Shown: piece after piece, positions 1 to 8,929 of the stretch | How positions within the stretch are numbered: position 1 is the stretch's first letter | Layout: the number at the start of each line of letters is the position of its first letter | NCBI RefSeq assembly: GCF_003058465.1 | Contig: NZ_CP028901.1 | Span: 3,844,001-3,908,000 of the forward strand | Source: Orrella marina | Lineage (GTDB): Bacteria; Pseudomonadota; Gammaproteobacteria; Burkholderiales; Burkholderiaceae_B | Direction: 5' to 3' | DNA: 64,000 nucleotides | Position numbers and translations under genes: made by a program | Notes under the pieces: model-generated | What the model saw: only the letters and a program-made list of their open reading frames with translations | Told to the model about the DNA's origin: nothing | Databases searched by the model: none

Positions 1-1
1 G

Positions 2-1018
2 ATGGCACATTCAAACATGGTGGCCTCAGTCATGTTCGCCGGACTCTCAGGCGCGGCGACAGCGGATGCTGCTGCTTTCGGCAACACGCTCGTTCCTGCA
101 ATGGTCAAGCAAGGGTACAGCCGCCCGTTCGCCTGTGCCGTGACGGCAGCCGGCTCGATCATCGGACCGACGATCCCGCCATCGAATCTGATGGTGATCT
201 ATGGGTCGCTCATGGGGGTTTCTGTGGCTGGGCTGTTTGCCGCCGGTATTCTTCCAGGGCTGTTAATTTGTCTGGTCTGCATGGCCACCATTGCCGCGCT
301 TGGCAAACGCCTGAATCTGCCTGTCAGCAAGAATCGGCCGAGTCTGATGAGGATTCTGCTGGCCTTCAAGGATGGGCTGGCTGCGCTGGTGATGCCCGTG
401 ATGATTCTGGGTGCGATTCTGGGCGGTATCACTACGCCGACCGAAGCAGCCTCGCTTGCGGTCCTTTACGCGCTCGTCATGGGGTGTTTTGTTTACCGCA
501 AAGTTGGTTGGTCGGACTTGTATCTCATGCTGATGCGGACCGCCCGGATCACCGGTGTGGTGTTTCTCATCATCGCGAGTGCCTCGATCGTTGGCTGGTG
601 GATGACGTTCAACCAGATTCCGCAGATGATTGCAGCCTCGTTCCTGGCGGTCTCTGACAATCCGGCGGTGATCATCGCCATGGTTCTGGCGTTGCTGCTG
701 ATCATTGGCATGTTCATGGATGTCAACGCGCTGCTGATCATTCTGGCTCCTGTGCTGGGACCCTTGAGCGTCGCAATCGGCATGGACCCCGTTCACGCAG
801 GTGTGATGATCGTGCTGGCCTTGAACCTCTCCCTGATGACCCCGCCAGTCGGTGCCTGTCTGTTTGTGCTGGCCTCGGTAACAGGCGAAAAAATTGAACG
901 GATTGCAAGGTCGCTCTGGCCGTTTTTGCTGGCAGAGCTGGCCGTGCTCTTTCTGGTGGCTTACTGGCCATCGCTCACCCTCACAGTTCCCCGGTGGCTG
1001 GGTATGACCACAAACTGA
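2..1018 (+). CDS. TRAP transporter large permease, DctM family (5' partial)
   Basis: This is the large membrane subunit of a tripartite ATP-independent periplasmic (TRAP) transporter, which carries organic or amino acids across the inner membrane using an ion gradient. The visible 338 residues are mostly hydrophobic and hold DctM hallmarks: IIGPTIPPS near residues 52-60, GGITTPTEAAS near 140-150, and TPPVGACLF near the C-terminus. Full DctM proteins are about 425-430 residues, so roughly 90 N-terminal residues lie upstream of the window. The Met at base 2 is probably internal rather than the start. The substrate-binding protein gene follows 70 bases downstream. The small permease (DctQ) would be expected off-window. 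Substrate is not readable from sequence; the downstream amidase and lyase genes suggest an amino acid derivative. Confidence 0.93.
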   Translation: MAHSNMVASVMFAGLSGAATADAAAFGNTLVPAMVKQGYSRPFACAVTAAGSIIGPTIPPSNLMVIYGSLMGVSVAGLFAAGILPGLLICLVCMATIAALGKRLNLPVSKNRPSLMRILLAFKDGLAALVMPVMILGAILGGITTPTEAASLAVLYALVMGCFVYRKVGWSDLYLMLMRTARITGVVFLIIASASIVGWWMTFNQIPQMIAASFLAVSDNPAVIIAMVLALLLIIGMFMDVNALLIILAPVLGPLSVAIGMDPVHAGVMIVLALNLSLMTPPVGACLFVLASVTGEKIERIARSLWPFLLAELAVLFLVAYWPSLTLTVPRWLGMTTN

Positions 1019-1088
1019 GGAATCCACCTTGCCTGGCGGTAGTGAGCACTGACTCGTCACTTGTCCAGGCGACTGAACAGGAGTCAAC

Positions 1089-2135
1089 ATGAAACGATCG
1101 TTAAAAAAACTTGCCATGACTGCATTGACTGCTTCGGCTCTGCTGGCAGGGCCGGCACTGGCAGAAAAGACCATCCGGCTTGCGCACTTGAATCCAGACA
1201 ATCCGTTTGACAGTCACTCGGCCGCAATGTCCGCGGTGTTCAAGAGCCTGGTTGAGACCGGCACCAATGGCAGCCTCAAGGTTGAGGTGTTTCCCAATGG
1301 CCAGCTGGGCAAGGACGATGAAGTGATCCAGCAAGTGCGTGACGGGCTGGTGCAATCAGCGATCTCGTCGGCTGGTGGCATCGCTGCCCATTACAACCTG
1401 GTGGGCGTGTTCGACATGCCTTTTGCGTTCCCGAACATTGGAGTTGCCCAGGAAGTCATCAATATGGATAGTCCGTTTGGCAAGAAGTTTGCCGCTGACC
1501 TGGAGCAAAAGACCGGGCTTAAGGTCCTCGGCCTGCTGGACTCGGGCGGGTTCTTTGCTGTGAGTAACTCCAAGCGCCCGATTCGTACCGCAGATGATTT
1601 CAAAGGGTTGCGCATCCGGACCATGACTTTGCCAACGCACGAGGCCACCATTACTTCGCTTGGTGGCCAGCCAACACCCCTGCCATGGGCTGAGGTCTAT
1701 ACGGCATTGCAGACGGGGGTGGCTGACGGACAGATGAACCCGATTCCTATCATCGCGTTTGCCAAGTTCGACGAAGTCCAGAAGTATCTCTCGATTACCA
1801 ATCATGTGATCACCCCTTACATCTGGACTATGAATGAAGATTTCTACAATGGTCTGACTGACGCCGAAAAGGCAGTCGTTGACATGGCTGCACAGGTTGC
1901 AGTCGAATCAGGTGTCGGTTTGTCTCGCATCATCGAGGCGTCTGCAGACAAGGGCTTGCCCAAGCTCGGAAAACGTATGGAAATCAACGCGATTGAACCA
2001 GCTGAGTTGCAGAAGCTGGCTGAGATGTCACAGCCAGCGGTCAGACAGGTAATTGTCGAGCGCCTTGGGCCCGAGGGAGTCGAGTTGCTGGATGCCATGA
2101 TGGACAACATTCAGCAAGTTCAGAAAGCCAACTAA
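1089..2135 (+). CDS. TRAP transporter substrate-binding protein, DctP family
   Basis: This is a periplasmic solute receptor of 348 residues that would hand its ligand to the DctM permease encoded just upstream. A clear Sec signal peptide spans about residues 1-25 (charged MKRSLKK, hydrophobic core, cleavage after PALA). Family landmarks follow: the GLRIRTM stretch, whose arginine normally salt-bridges the ligand carboxylate, then PLPWAEVYTALQTGVADGQMNP, which is typical of DctP proteins. An AGGAG-type ribosome-binding site (acaggagtcaac) precedes the ATG. The gene sits between the permease and the diaminopropionate ammonia-lyase on the same strand, so a carboxylate-bearing nitrogen compound is a reasonable ligand; this is inference only. 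Confidence 0.93.
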   Translation: MKRSLKKLAMTALTASALLAGPALAEKTIRLAHLNPDNPFDSHSAAMSAVFKSLVETGTNGSLKVEVFPNGQLGKDDEVIQQVRDGLVQSAISSAGGIAAHYNLVGVFDMPFAFPNIGVAQEVINMDSPFGKKFAADLEQKTGLKVLGLLDSGGFFAVSNSKRPIRTADDFKGLRIRTMTLPTHEATITSLGGQPTPLPWAEVYTALQTGVADGQMNPIPIIAFAKFDEVQKYLSITNHVITPYIWTMNEDFYNGLTDAEKAVVDMAAQVAVESGVGLSRIIEASADKGLPKLGKRMEINAIEPAELQKLAEMSQPAVRQVIVERLGPEGVELLDAMMDNIQQVQKAN

Positions 2136-2248
2136 GTCGTGAAGGGTGCGCACGAAGGACAGGCCGCAGTGACCAGCAGGGGCTTTGGATCCTGCATGCG
2201 CACCTGACGCAAGGTTGGAATCTTTTTATGTCAGGAGTTTGATCCAGC

Positions 2249-3478
2249 ATGTCAGAAATCAAAAGCGGTGTATCGGTCGCTGCGTATCGCAACCCGGGCG
2301 CTGCCCAGCCAGATGCTTCTTATAGTCCGATGCTCGATCATGTCCTGAACCAGGACGGGTTTGATCAGGCACAACGTGAAATCGGTCAGTGGCCAGGCTA
2401 TGCGCCGACACCGCTGCATGGTTTGCCCGTCCTGGCCTCGGATCTGGGTCTAGGGCAGCTTTTTTACAAGGATGAGAGCCAGCGGTTCGAGCTAAAGAGC
2501 TTCAAGGCGCTTGGTGGTGCATATGCCGTGCTACGTCTGCTCCAGCATGCCATCCGTGCTGTGATGCCCGATGCTGTTGTCGGTGTGAGCGACATTCTCG
2601 ACGGGGCGTATCGCGATCTGATCCGTCAGATGACGGTGACATGCGCAACCGATGGCAATCATGGCCGCTCAGTTGCCTGGGGCGCCCGTCTGTTTGGCTG
2701 CCGGTGTGTCATCTACGTGCACGCAACTGTCAGCGAAGGACGTGTTCGGGCAATCGAAGCTTTCGGAGCTGAAGTGATTCGACTTGACGGGAACTATGAC
2801 GATTCCGTACGCCATGCACAGCAACAGGCTGAGCAAAATGGCTGGACCGTTGTCTCGGATACAACCTACGAAGGCTATCGGGATATTCCGATCGACGTCA
2901 TGCACGGTTATGGCGTGATGGCGCGAGAGGTCATTGATCAGCTCGGTGGCCAGGCGCCAACCCATGTGATTGTTCAGGCCGGTGTCGGTGCGTTTGCTGC
3001 GGCCGTGTGTGCGGCCTTCTGGCAGCACTGGGCTGACAGACGCCCCCGTTTCATCATCGTGGAGCCTGAGCAGGCAGCCTGCTTCTTTGTCAGTGGACAG
3101 CAGGGTGAGCCGGTCGCTGTGACCGGCGAACTCGATACCGTCATGGCAGGTCTGGCTTGCGGCGAAGTTTCCCCTGTTGCCTGGGAGGTCCTTCAGAGTG
3201 GATGTAATGTGTTCAGCACTGTGGGTGATGCCTATGCACTTGACGCCATGCGTCGTCTGGCGAATCCCGGGCGAGGTGATCCGGCCATTGTTTCTGGCGA
3301 AACCGGGGCTGCAGGGCTCGCATTGCTGCTCGCTGCAAACCAGTCTCCAGAAATCTGGTCGTTGCTAGGACTCGACAATCAATCGCGTGTACTGATTCTG
3401 GGTAGCGAGGGTGATACGGATGCCGAGATTTTCGAGAAGGTGGTTGGTCGGACTGCGCGCGAGGTGCTGGCATCATGA
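2249..3478 (+). CDS. dpaL: Diaminopropionate ammonia-lyase (PLP enzyme)
   Basis: This cytosolic PLP-dependent enzyme of fold type II converts 2,3-diaminopropionate to pyruvate and two ammonia. The 409 residues match the E. coli YgeX/DpaL family in length (about 400). The PLP lysine is expected at K86 in the SFKALGG motif. The TDGNHGRSVAW stretch holds the conserved Asp and the Asn-His-Gly that grip the cofactor, and a glycine-rich phosphate loop (SGETGAAGLALL) lies near the C-terminus. One departure is Glu for the usual Gly in RFELKSFK. The stop codon overlaps the start of the downstream amidohydrolase (ATGA), indicating translational coupling. In E. coli ygeX also sits beside a peptidase-like ygeY and carbamoyl-metabolism genes. 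Confidence in family is high; the natural substrate could be a related diamino acid. Confidence 0.9.
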   Translation: MSEIKSGVSVAAYRNPGAAQPDASYSPMLDHVLNQDGFDQAQREIGQWPGYAPTPLHGLPVLASDLGLGQLFYKDESQRFELKSFKALGGAYAVLRLLQHAIRAVMPDAVVGVSDILDGAYRDLIRQMTVTCATDGNHGRSVAWGARLFGCRCVIYVHATVSEGRVRAIEAFGAEVIRLDGNYDDSVRHAQQQAEQNGWTVVSDTTYEGYRDIPIDVMHGYGVMAREVIDQLGGQAPTHVIVQAGVGAFAAAVCAAFWQHWADRRPRFIIVEPEQAACFFVSGQQGEPVAVTGELDTVMAGLACGEVSPVAWEVLQSGCNVFSTVGDAYALDAMRRLANPGRGDPAIVSGETGAAGLALLLAANQSPEIWSLLGLDNQSRVLILGSEGDTDAEIFEKVVGRTAREVLAS

Positions 3479-4751
3479 GTGCTGACAACCCGACCTCAGA
3501 GGGGCTGAGTGATGCCAACCGTCTGTTGATCAACGATAGCCGGCTGCTCGATAGCCTTCAGGACCTTGCGCGGATCGGGGCCACACCCGAAGGGGGAGTT
3601 GCCGTCTCGCATTGACCGAGGACGACAGACTGGGCCGTGACTGGATCGTCGCACGTATGAACTCCCTTGGCATGTCTGTCGTCGTTGACCGGATCGGCAA
3701 CATCTTTGGTGTGAGGCCAGGCCTGGACCCTCAACTTGCGCCCGTCATGACGGGCTCGCACATTGACACGGTGCGCTCAGGCGGAGCCTATGACGGCAAC
3801 CTGGGTGTGCTGGCCGGGCTCGAAGTGGTTGCCACACTTGATGAAGCAGGGATCCAGACCGCGCGCTCACTGGTCGTTGCAGTCTTTACCAATGAAGAGG
3901 GCGCAAGGTTTGCACCCGACATGATGGGGTCATTGGTGTACGTAGGCGGGATGGACCTGGATCAAGCTTTGCAGACACGTGCGATTGACGGTGAGGTGCT
4001 GGGACAGGCACTACAAGCCATCGGATATGCCGGTGACGCTCCATTGGGACTGTTCCGGCCAGACGCGTTTGTGGAATTGCACATCGAGCAGGGGCCGGTC
4101 CTGGACATGGAAGGTGTGAAGATTGGCGTGGTTCAAAATCTGCAAGGAATCTCGTGGCAGCGAGTCGTCATCATTGGGCAGTCGAATCACGCCGGGACCA
4201 CGCCGATGCACTTGCGCCACGATTCCGGTTACGCGGCGAGCGCCATCGCATGTTTTGTGCGCGAACTCGCCCGCGATATGGGTGGGGATCAGGTTGCCAC
4301 GGTTGGCAAGGTTGATCTGACCCCCAACCTCGTTAACGTTATCGCTTCGCGGGCCGAGTTGACGGTCGACCTGCGTAACACCGACGAGGCGCTTTTGAAG
4401 CAGGCTGAAGTCCGACTTGCAGAATTCTTATACAAGCTCTCCGAAAGTGAAGGGGTCAGCATCGACTCCACGTCGCTGGCCCGCTTCGAGCCGGTGCAGT
4501 TCGACACTGCACTGGCTGACCGGATTGCACGTCACGCAACGTTGCTCGGGCTGTCGAATCGTCCGATGACCTCGGGTGCTGGACATGACGCCCAGATGCT
4601 GGCGCGCATCTGTCCGACCGCAATGATATTTGTGCCGAGCGTCAAGGGCATCAGCCACAATCCGGCCGAATTCACCGAGCCTGATGATCTGGTGGCAGGC
4701 GCCAATGTACTGCTCGCCACGCTTTATGAACTTGCCCAAAGGGGAAATTAA
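3475..4751 (+). pseudogene. M20-family allantoate amidohydrolase / N-carbamoyl-L-amino-acid hydrolase, frameshifted near the 5' end
   Basis: Members of this zinc family (AllC, L-carbamoylase) hydrolyse ureido bonds, releasing ammonia and CO2. Starting from the ATG at 3475, which overlaps the dpaL stop, translation gives a normal N-terminus ending LARIGATPEGGVA and then runs into a stop at 3613. The family sequence continues in another frame from 3603 (RLALTEDDRLGRDW) to 4751. Adding one base at about 3598-3603 restores the family signature GATPEGGV(C/A)RLALT and a protein of about 425 residues, the usual length. Metal-site motifs survive downstream: SHIDTVRSGGAYDGNLGV, FTNEEGARF, ELHIEQGPVL and GAGHDAQ. 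A TTG at 3612 could only give a protein lacking the first 45 residues. The break is a true mutation or a sequencing/assembly error; the sequence alone cannot decide. Confidence 0.85.
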
Positions 4752-4753
4752 AC

Positions 4754-5689
4754 ATGTCCAGAGTGCTGACCGTCGGCGCAGCCCAGCTCGGTCCAATTGC
4801 CTTGAATGAATCCAGAAAAGTGGTCGTTGAACGACTGGTCAGTCTGCTGGAGCAGGCGGCCCGTCACGGCTGCGACCTGGTGGTCTACCCGGAACTGGCA
4901 CTGACCACATTTTTTCCGAGGTGGTATTTTGAAGACCAGGCGCAGGTGGACGCGTTCTTTGAGCGACAGATGCCTGGGCCTGATACGCAACCCTTGTTTG
5001 ATACAGCCAGAAAGCTCGGTGTCGGGTTCTGTCTGGGATATGCAGAGCTCACGCAAGAGGATGGGCGGGCGCGACACTTCAATACGTCCATCCTGGTGGA
5101 TCAGGCAGGCGAGATCGTTGGTAAATACCGCAAAGTGCATTTGCCGGGACATGCCGAGCATGAGCCTTGGAGGGCATTTCAGCATCTGGAGAAGCGTTAC
5201 TTCGAGACCGGGAATCTCGGGTTTCCAGTGTTTCGTGCGTTTGGGGGTGTCATCGGGATTGCGATCTGCAATGATCGTCGCTGGTCGGAAACCTATCGGG
5301 TGATGGGGCTGCAGGGTGTGGAGATGGTGCTGATTGGCTACAACACGCCGGTGCACAATCCACCTGCGCCCGAGCACGATAATCTGTCGAACTTTCATAA
5401 CGAACTGGTCATGCAGGCAGGTGCCTATCAGAACGGAACCTGGGTAGTAGGGGTGGCCAAGGCAGGTCACGAAGAGGGGGTGGACCAGATCGGGAACTCT
5501 ATCATCGTTGCACCGTCAGGCGAGATCGTGGGTGCATGCAGCACGCTCGGGGATGAGCTGGCGATTGCTCGCTGTGATCTGGATCTGACCCAGTCCTACA
5601 AGAACACGGTTTTCAATTTTGCCATGCACCGCGAACCACACGCCTACGGTCTGATTGTCGAGCGCAAGGGTGCGATTGTGACGGTGTGA
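4754..5689 (+). CDS. N-carbamoyl-D-amino-acid hydrolase-like nitrilase-superfamily amidohydrolase
   Basis: This is a carbon-nitrogen hydrolase of 311 residues. The nitrilase catalytic triad is intact and sits at the positions known for Agrobacterium D-carbamoylase: Glu47 (VVYPELALTTFFPRW), Lys127 (KYRKVHLPG) and Cys172 (AICNDRRW). Such enzymes cleave N-carbamoyl-D-amino acids to the free amino acid, CO2 and ammonia in the cytosol. The gene begins 2 bases after the preceding amidohydrolase, so the two form one transcription unit with dpaL and the TRAP genes. Having both an L-type (M20) and a D-type carbamoylase beside a diaminopropionate lyase suggests a pathway for a carbamoylated diamino acid or a hydantoin product. 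No hydantoinase is visible in the window. Another amidase substrate is possible. Confidence 0.88.
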   Translation: MSRVLTVGAAQLGPIALNESRKVVVERLVSLLEQAARHGCDLVVYPELALTTFFPRWYFEDQAQVDAFFERQMPGPDTQPLFDTARKLGVGFCLGYAELTQEDGRARHFNTSILVDQAGEIVGKYRKVHLPGHAEHEPWRAFQHLEKRYFETGNLGFPVFRAFGGVIGIAICNDRRWSETYRVMGLQGVEMVLIGYNTPVHNPPAPEHDNLSNFHNELVMQAGAYQNGTWVVGVAKAGHEEGVDQIGNSIIVAPSGEIVGACSTLGDELAIARCDLDLTQSYKNTVFNFAMHREPHAYGLIVERKGAIVTV

Positions 5690-5731
5690 TCGCTTGAGTC
5701 AGATCAGGGCTCTGGGCTCAGGGCTCGCCGC

Positions 5732-7330
5732 TTATGCCCGGACTTTCTGTGTCTGATCTGCCCATGCCATCTGAACCTGATTTCGTCCATTGTGCTTGGC
5801 TTTGTAGAGCATCTGGTCGGCAACTCGCATCACCTCGTGGATATTATCAACCTGTTCCGGCCAGAGGGCCACACCAATTGAAATGGTGACACGGCCGACT
5901 CCCGGAAAGAGGGCCGATTCAACGGCTTTACGCAGTCTTTCCGCGATCTGATACGCGGCTTGCGCGGTGGTGTCTGGCAGCAGCAGCGTGAATTCCTCAC
6001 CTCCAATTCTGCAGGCCAGGTCATCATTTCGCGTGTGATGCGTGATCAGTGAGGCAATCTGTTCAAGTACCTGGTCTCCCACCGGGTGTCCGTAAGTGTC
6101 GTTGACACGCTTGAAGAAATCGATGTCGACTTCCATGAGAGCAAAAGGTCTGCCCTCGGCCTCCCAGACAGTGAGTGCGGTTTCTTGCCGTCTTCGGTTG
6201 AAAAGCCCGGTCAGTGCGTCTATCTGGATATCGTGATTGAGTTTTTCGATGGTGCCTCGCACCATGTCAGTGCCAAGGATCATTGCGCGCTTGAGCTCAG
6301 CGGCCTCGAAATACCAGGATTTGACTGATCGTATCGCTTCTCCAACCCCGGGTTGATCCAGATTTCGGGCGGAATCGGCCAGTTTCCTGAGCGGTAAGGT
6401 GATTCTTCTAGACATCCACAGAATGCCAAGCGCAATCAGGGCGGTCAAGGGTAGCGACCTGATCAGCACTTCTTCAGTTGCCTTGCTGAGCGGGGCCAGT
6501 GCCAGGTCGGTTGGCTTCTGGACCACGACCCCCCATCCAGTGTGTTTGACGGGTGCAAATCCTGCCATCACGTCCAGGTTCTCGGCATTGGTCAGTCGGG
6601 TGCCGCCAGTCTGGCCTTTGAGAACCTCCTGATAGAGCATTCTTGGCGGCGCTTCGGTGCCAATCAGATCGGATTGACGGTGGTACAGGATCTTTCTGTT
6701 CTGGTCGATGACGCTGACGTAGGAGCCATCCTGGTAGTAGTGGTTTCCGAGGATGTCGTTCAGGATGTTGTTTGCCAGCAGGTAGATCGTCCCGCCGACG
6801 TAGCCAAGGTACTTGCCGTCCGGTGCGAAGACAGGCTGAGAGATAAAGATGATCAGATTGCCAGTTGATGAAACAAAGGGTGAGCTGATCCATCCCTGTC
6901 TTTTCTCCAGCGCCGTGCGCGAAGACTCAGAGGTTAGTCTGGAGTCAACAAGACCCAGGTCAGGATCTGTAGCCAGAACGGTTCCCAGGTGATTGACAGT
7001 CACGACTGAATTGAAGCTGTCTGTCTGATGTTTGAGACGCCTGGTTTCAGTTGCGATGGCTTTAGGGTTGTTCCAGTTTTTACCGATCACAGCCGCACCA
7101 AAGGCCAGTTGTTGCAGGGCGGTTTCGAGAAACTCGTCAATGCTTGTGGCGAGCTTGGCGGCGTATGCCCGATTGGCTTGCGTGACGGTGCTGACCAGCA
7201 GGTCCCGTTGCACCCGGTAGCTCACAAAAAGACTGTTTACGAGCACCACGATCACACTGGAGATGGCCAGTAGCAAGATCAGCTGGAGCAGGTTGATGCG
7301 GATTGAGCTTCTTTTCTGCTGAGTTCCCAT
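5732..7330 (-). CDS. Membrane diguanylate cyclase with periplasmic Cache sensor
   Basis: This 532-residue enzyme would make cyclic di-GMP in response to a periplasmic signal. Order: first membrane helix about residues 13-35, a large periplasmic region of double-Cache type up to about 285, a second helix about 290-310, a short HAMP-like linker, then a GGDEF domain over roughly 365-530. The active-site signature is GGEEF. An RNDD lies exactly five residues upstream, giving the RxxD inhibitory I-site, so product feedback inhibition is expected. The IDALTGLFNRR stretch is the usual start of the domain. No EAL domain is present. The gene converges with the carbamoylase gene and stands alone; its ligand cannot be read from sequence. 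Confidence 0.93.
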   Translation of the reverse strand: MGTQQKRSSIRINLLQLILLLAISSVIVVLVNSLFVSYRVQRDLLVSTVTQANRAYAAKLATSIDEFLETALQQLAFGAAVIGKNWNNPKAIATETRRLKHQTDSFNSVVTVNHLGTVLATDPDLGLVDSRLTSESSRTALEKRQGWISSPFVSSTGNLIIFISQPVFAPDGKYLGYVGGTIYLLANNILNDILGNHYYQDGSYVSVIDQNRKILYHRQSDLIGTEAPPRMLYQEVLKGQTGGTRLTNAENLDVMAGFAPVKHTGWGVVVQKPTDLALAPLSKATEEVLIRSLPLTALIALGILWMSRRITLPLRKLADSARNLDQPGVGEAIRSVKSWYFEAAELKRAMILGTDMVRGTIEKLNHDIQIDALTGLFNRRRQETALTVWEAEGRPFALMEVDIDFFKRVNDTYGHPVGDQVLEQIASLITHHTRNDDLACRIGGEEFTLLLPDTTAQAAYQIAERLRKAVESALFPGVGRVTISIGVALWPEQVDNIHEVMRVADQMLYKAKHNGRNQVQMAWADQTQKVRA

Positions 7331-7786
7331 CGAATTATCTTGTTAAACCGGGTCTGGTTGTGCGTCGGACAACGTGCTGATAGTCAGCGTCGTTACGGTA
7401 TCTCTACACCGGGAGCTGCGCTGTGCTGTTGGGCGGATGCTGCCAGATGTGTATTCAATCAGGAGTCTATAAGGCGATCCGGGTCGATGGGGCGGCAAGC
7501 GTGCTGGCCATGATGTATATCAATTTTTGTGTGCTGGCTCAGTCATGTGCTGTGAGTCTGGGTGAGTAAATCTCAGCCCTGCACTCTGCTGGCGAACCTG
7601 GTGTCAAGCGAACCCGGGTTGTCCCTGCTTGGGGATTACTCGAGGTTGACGTCACGTTGTTGTCATTGCATCGTTATATGCACAGGTCAAGAACTGATTT
7701 ACAAAAATTTACAAGACCCATGACCTCGCAGCGTCTGACGGCCGTCCATTAGCGCCGCAGAGGTCTTGATCTATGGAGACATAACC
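7331..7786. other. Intergenic region between the divergent diguanylate cyclase and Liv-type operon
   Basis: About 450 bases contain no convincing gene. The region should hold the promoters for the minus-strand cyclase and for the long plus-strand Liv/acyl-CoA operon. Visible details are an 8-bp palindrome TGACGTCA at about 7647-7654, an A/T-rich tandem 'tttacaaaaatttacaag' near 7698, and a GGAGA ribosome-binding site at 7775-7779. I could not pick a sigma-70 promoter with confidence. Confidence 0.5.
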
Positions 7787-8905
7787 ATGAAAAAAGTACT
7801 GGGTGTCTTGGCTCTATGCCAGGCTCTTGTGGCTGCACCTGCGCTCGCGCAGGATATCAAGCTAGGTGCCGCGTTCCCCATGAGCGGGGCCAATGCGGAA
7901 TACGGTGAAATTTTTTCCTCAGGTGTGAACCTGGGGGTGGAGCACGTCAACGCTGACAAGCGTCTTAAAGGCACCATGGCAGTGGTCTACGAAGACAGCC
8001 AGGCATTGCCGACGCAGGGTGTGATTGCAGCCAACAAACTGATCAACGTTGAAGAGACCCCTTACATCCTGTCCGCATTCACAGGTGTGTCGAAGGCACT
8101 GGCACCACTCGGTCAGCGCAACCAGGTCGTGATGATCAACGGGGGCGGTGTGGGCCCCGATCTGGCTCAGCTGGGCCCATATTTCTGGAACGTGATTCCG
8201 CTGGCCAACCTTGAGGTTGAAACCATGGTTCCGTTCCTGGTCAATGAAAAGGGTCTCAAACGGGTGGCGCTGGTCTATGTTGATGATCCACTGGGCCAGG
8301 CTGCTCGTGAAGTGCTGGACAAGGAGCTCAAGGCTGCGGGTGGAGAACTGGTGGGTGCTTTTTCCATTCCAGCAACAGCGCAACAGTTCTCGGGTGTTGC
8401 CGCCCGGGTGCGTGACACCAGACCCGATGCCGTCTATATCGCGTCCTATGGCAACCAGCAGGTACAACTGGTCAAGCAGTTGCGTGACAATGGTGTGAGC
8501 CAGCCACTGGCAAGCTACTCAGCCTTCTCGATCCCTTCCCTGCTGAATCTGCCGGAAGCCAAAGGTAGTTATTTCACCAGTCAGCAGATCAATCTTGACA
8601 GCCCGGATGAGCGCACCAAGCGCATGGTTGCCGACTATCGCCAGAAGTTCAACAAAGATCCCAACATGTACGCGATCAACTACTACAACGCGGTCCTCCT
8701 CTATGCGGATCTGGTCGAGGCCCTGCAAAAGGAAGGCAAGGCGATCACGGGAGCCAATCTGCTCGAGCAGCGCCAGAAAACTCCGACGTTTGATTTCGTG
8801 GGGTCGCCGGTCTCGTTCCTTGAGGACGGCACCGTGAAATCACCCGTCCAGATCAACGAGATTGCTGGTGACGGGTCATTCACCTTGCTCAAGGCAGGCA
8901 AATAA
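7787..8905 (+). CDS. ABC transporter periplasmic substrate-binding protein, branched-chain amino acid (LivJ) type
   Basis: This periplasmic receptor (372 residues) belongs to the HAAT/Leu-Ile-Val-binding family (Peripla_BP_6). I chose the ATG at 7787 because GGAGA lies 8 bases upstream and it gives a clean Sec signal peptide (MKKVLGVLALCQALVAAPALAQ); a TTG 21 bases earlier is open but unlikely. Mature features include the N-lobe start DIKLGAAFPMSGANAEYG and the YVDDPLGQAAREVLDKELKAAGG stretch typical of these receptors. It is the first gene of a complete livJHMGF-like set. In Burkholderiales such receptors often bind aromatic, aliphatic or polycarboxylic acids rather than leucine. The downstream CoA enzymes favour a carboxylic acid ligand; that is inference. 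Confidence 0.92.
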   Translation: MKKVLGVLALCQALVAAPALAQDIKLGAAFPMSGANAEYGEIFSSGVNLGVEHVNADKRLKGTMAVVYEDSQALPTQGVIAANKLINVEETPYILSAFTGVSKALAPLGQRNQVVMINGGGVGPDLAQLGPYFWNVIPLANLEVETMVPFLVNEKGLKRVALVYVDDPLGQAAREVLDKELKAAGGELVGAFSIPATAQQFSGVAARVRDTRPDAVYIASYGNQQVQLVKQLRDNGVSQPLASYSAFSIPSLLNLPEAKGSYFTSQQINLDSPDERTKRMVADYRQKFNKDPNMYAINYYNAVLLYADLVEALQKEGKAITGANLLEQRQKTPTFDFVGSPVSFLEDGTVKSPVQINEIAGDGSFTLLKAGK

Positions 8906-8929
8906 TCAGCTTCAAGGAAGAGTGGCGTC

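Noticed and set aside
263..1201. Long minus-strand open frame of 312 codons inside the TRAP permease gene
   Set aside because: It is antisense to a gene with clear DctM motifs, has His/Gln/Arg-rich composition and no family resemblance.
3612..4751. Treating the amidohydrolase as an intact gene starting with TTG at 3612
   Set aside because: The conserved N-terminal GATPEGGV block lies upstream in another frame, so this start would remove about 45 family residues. A frameshift explains the data better.
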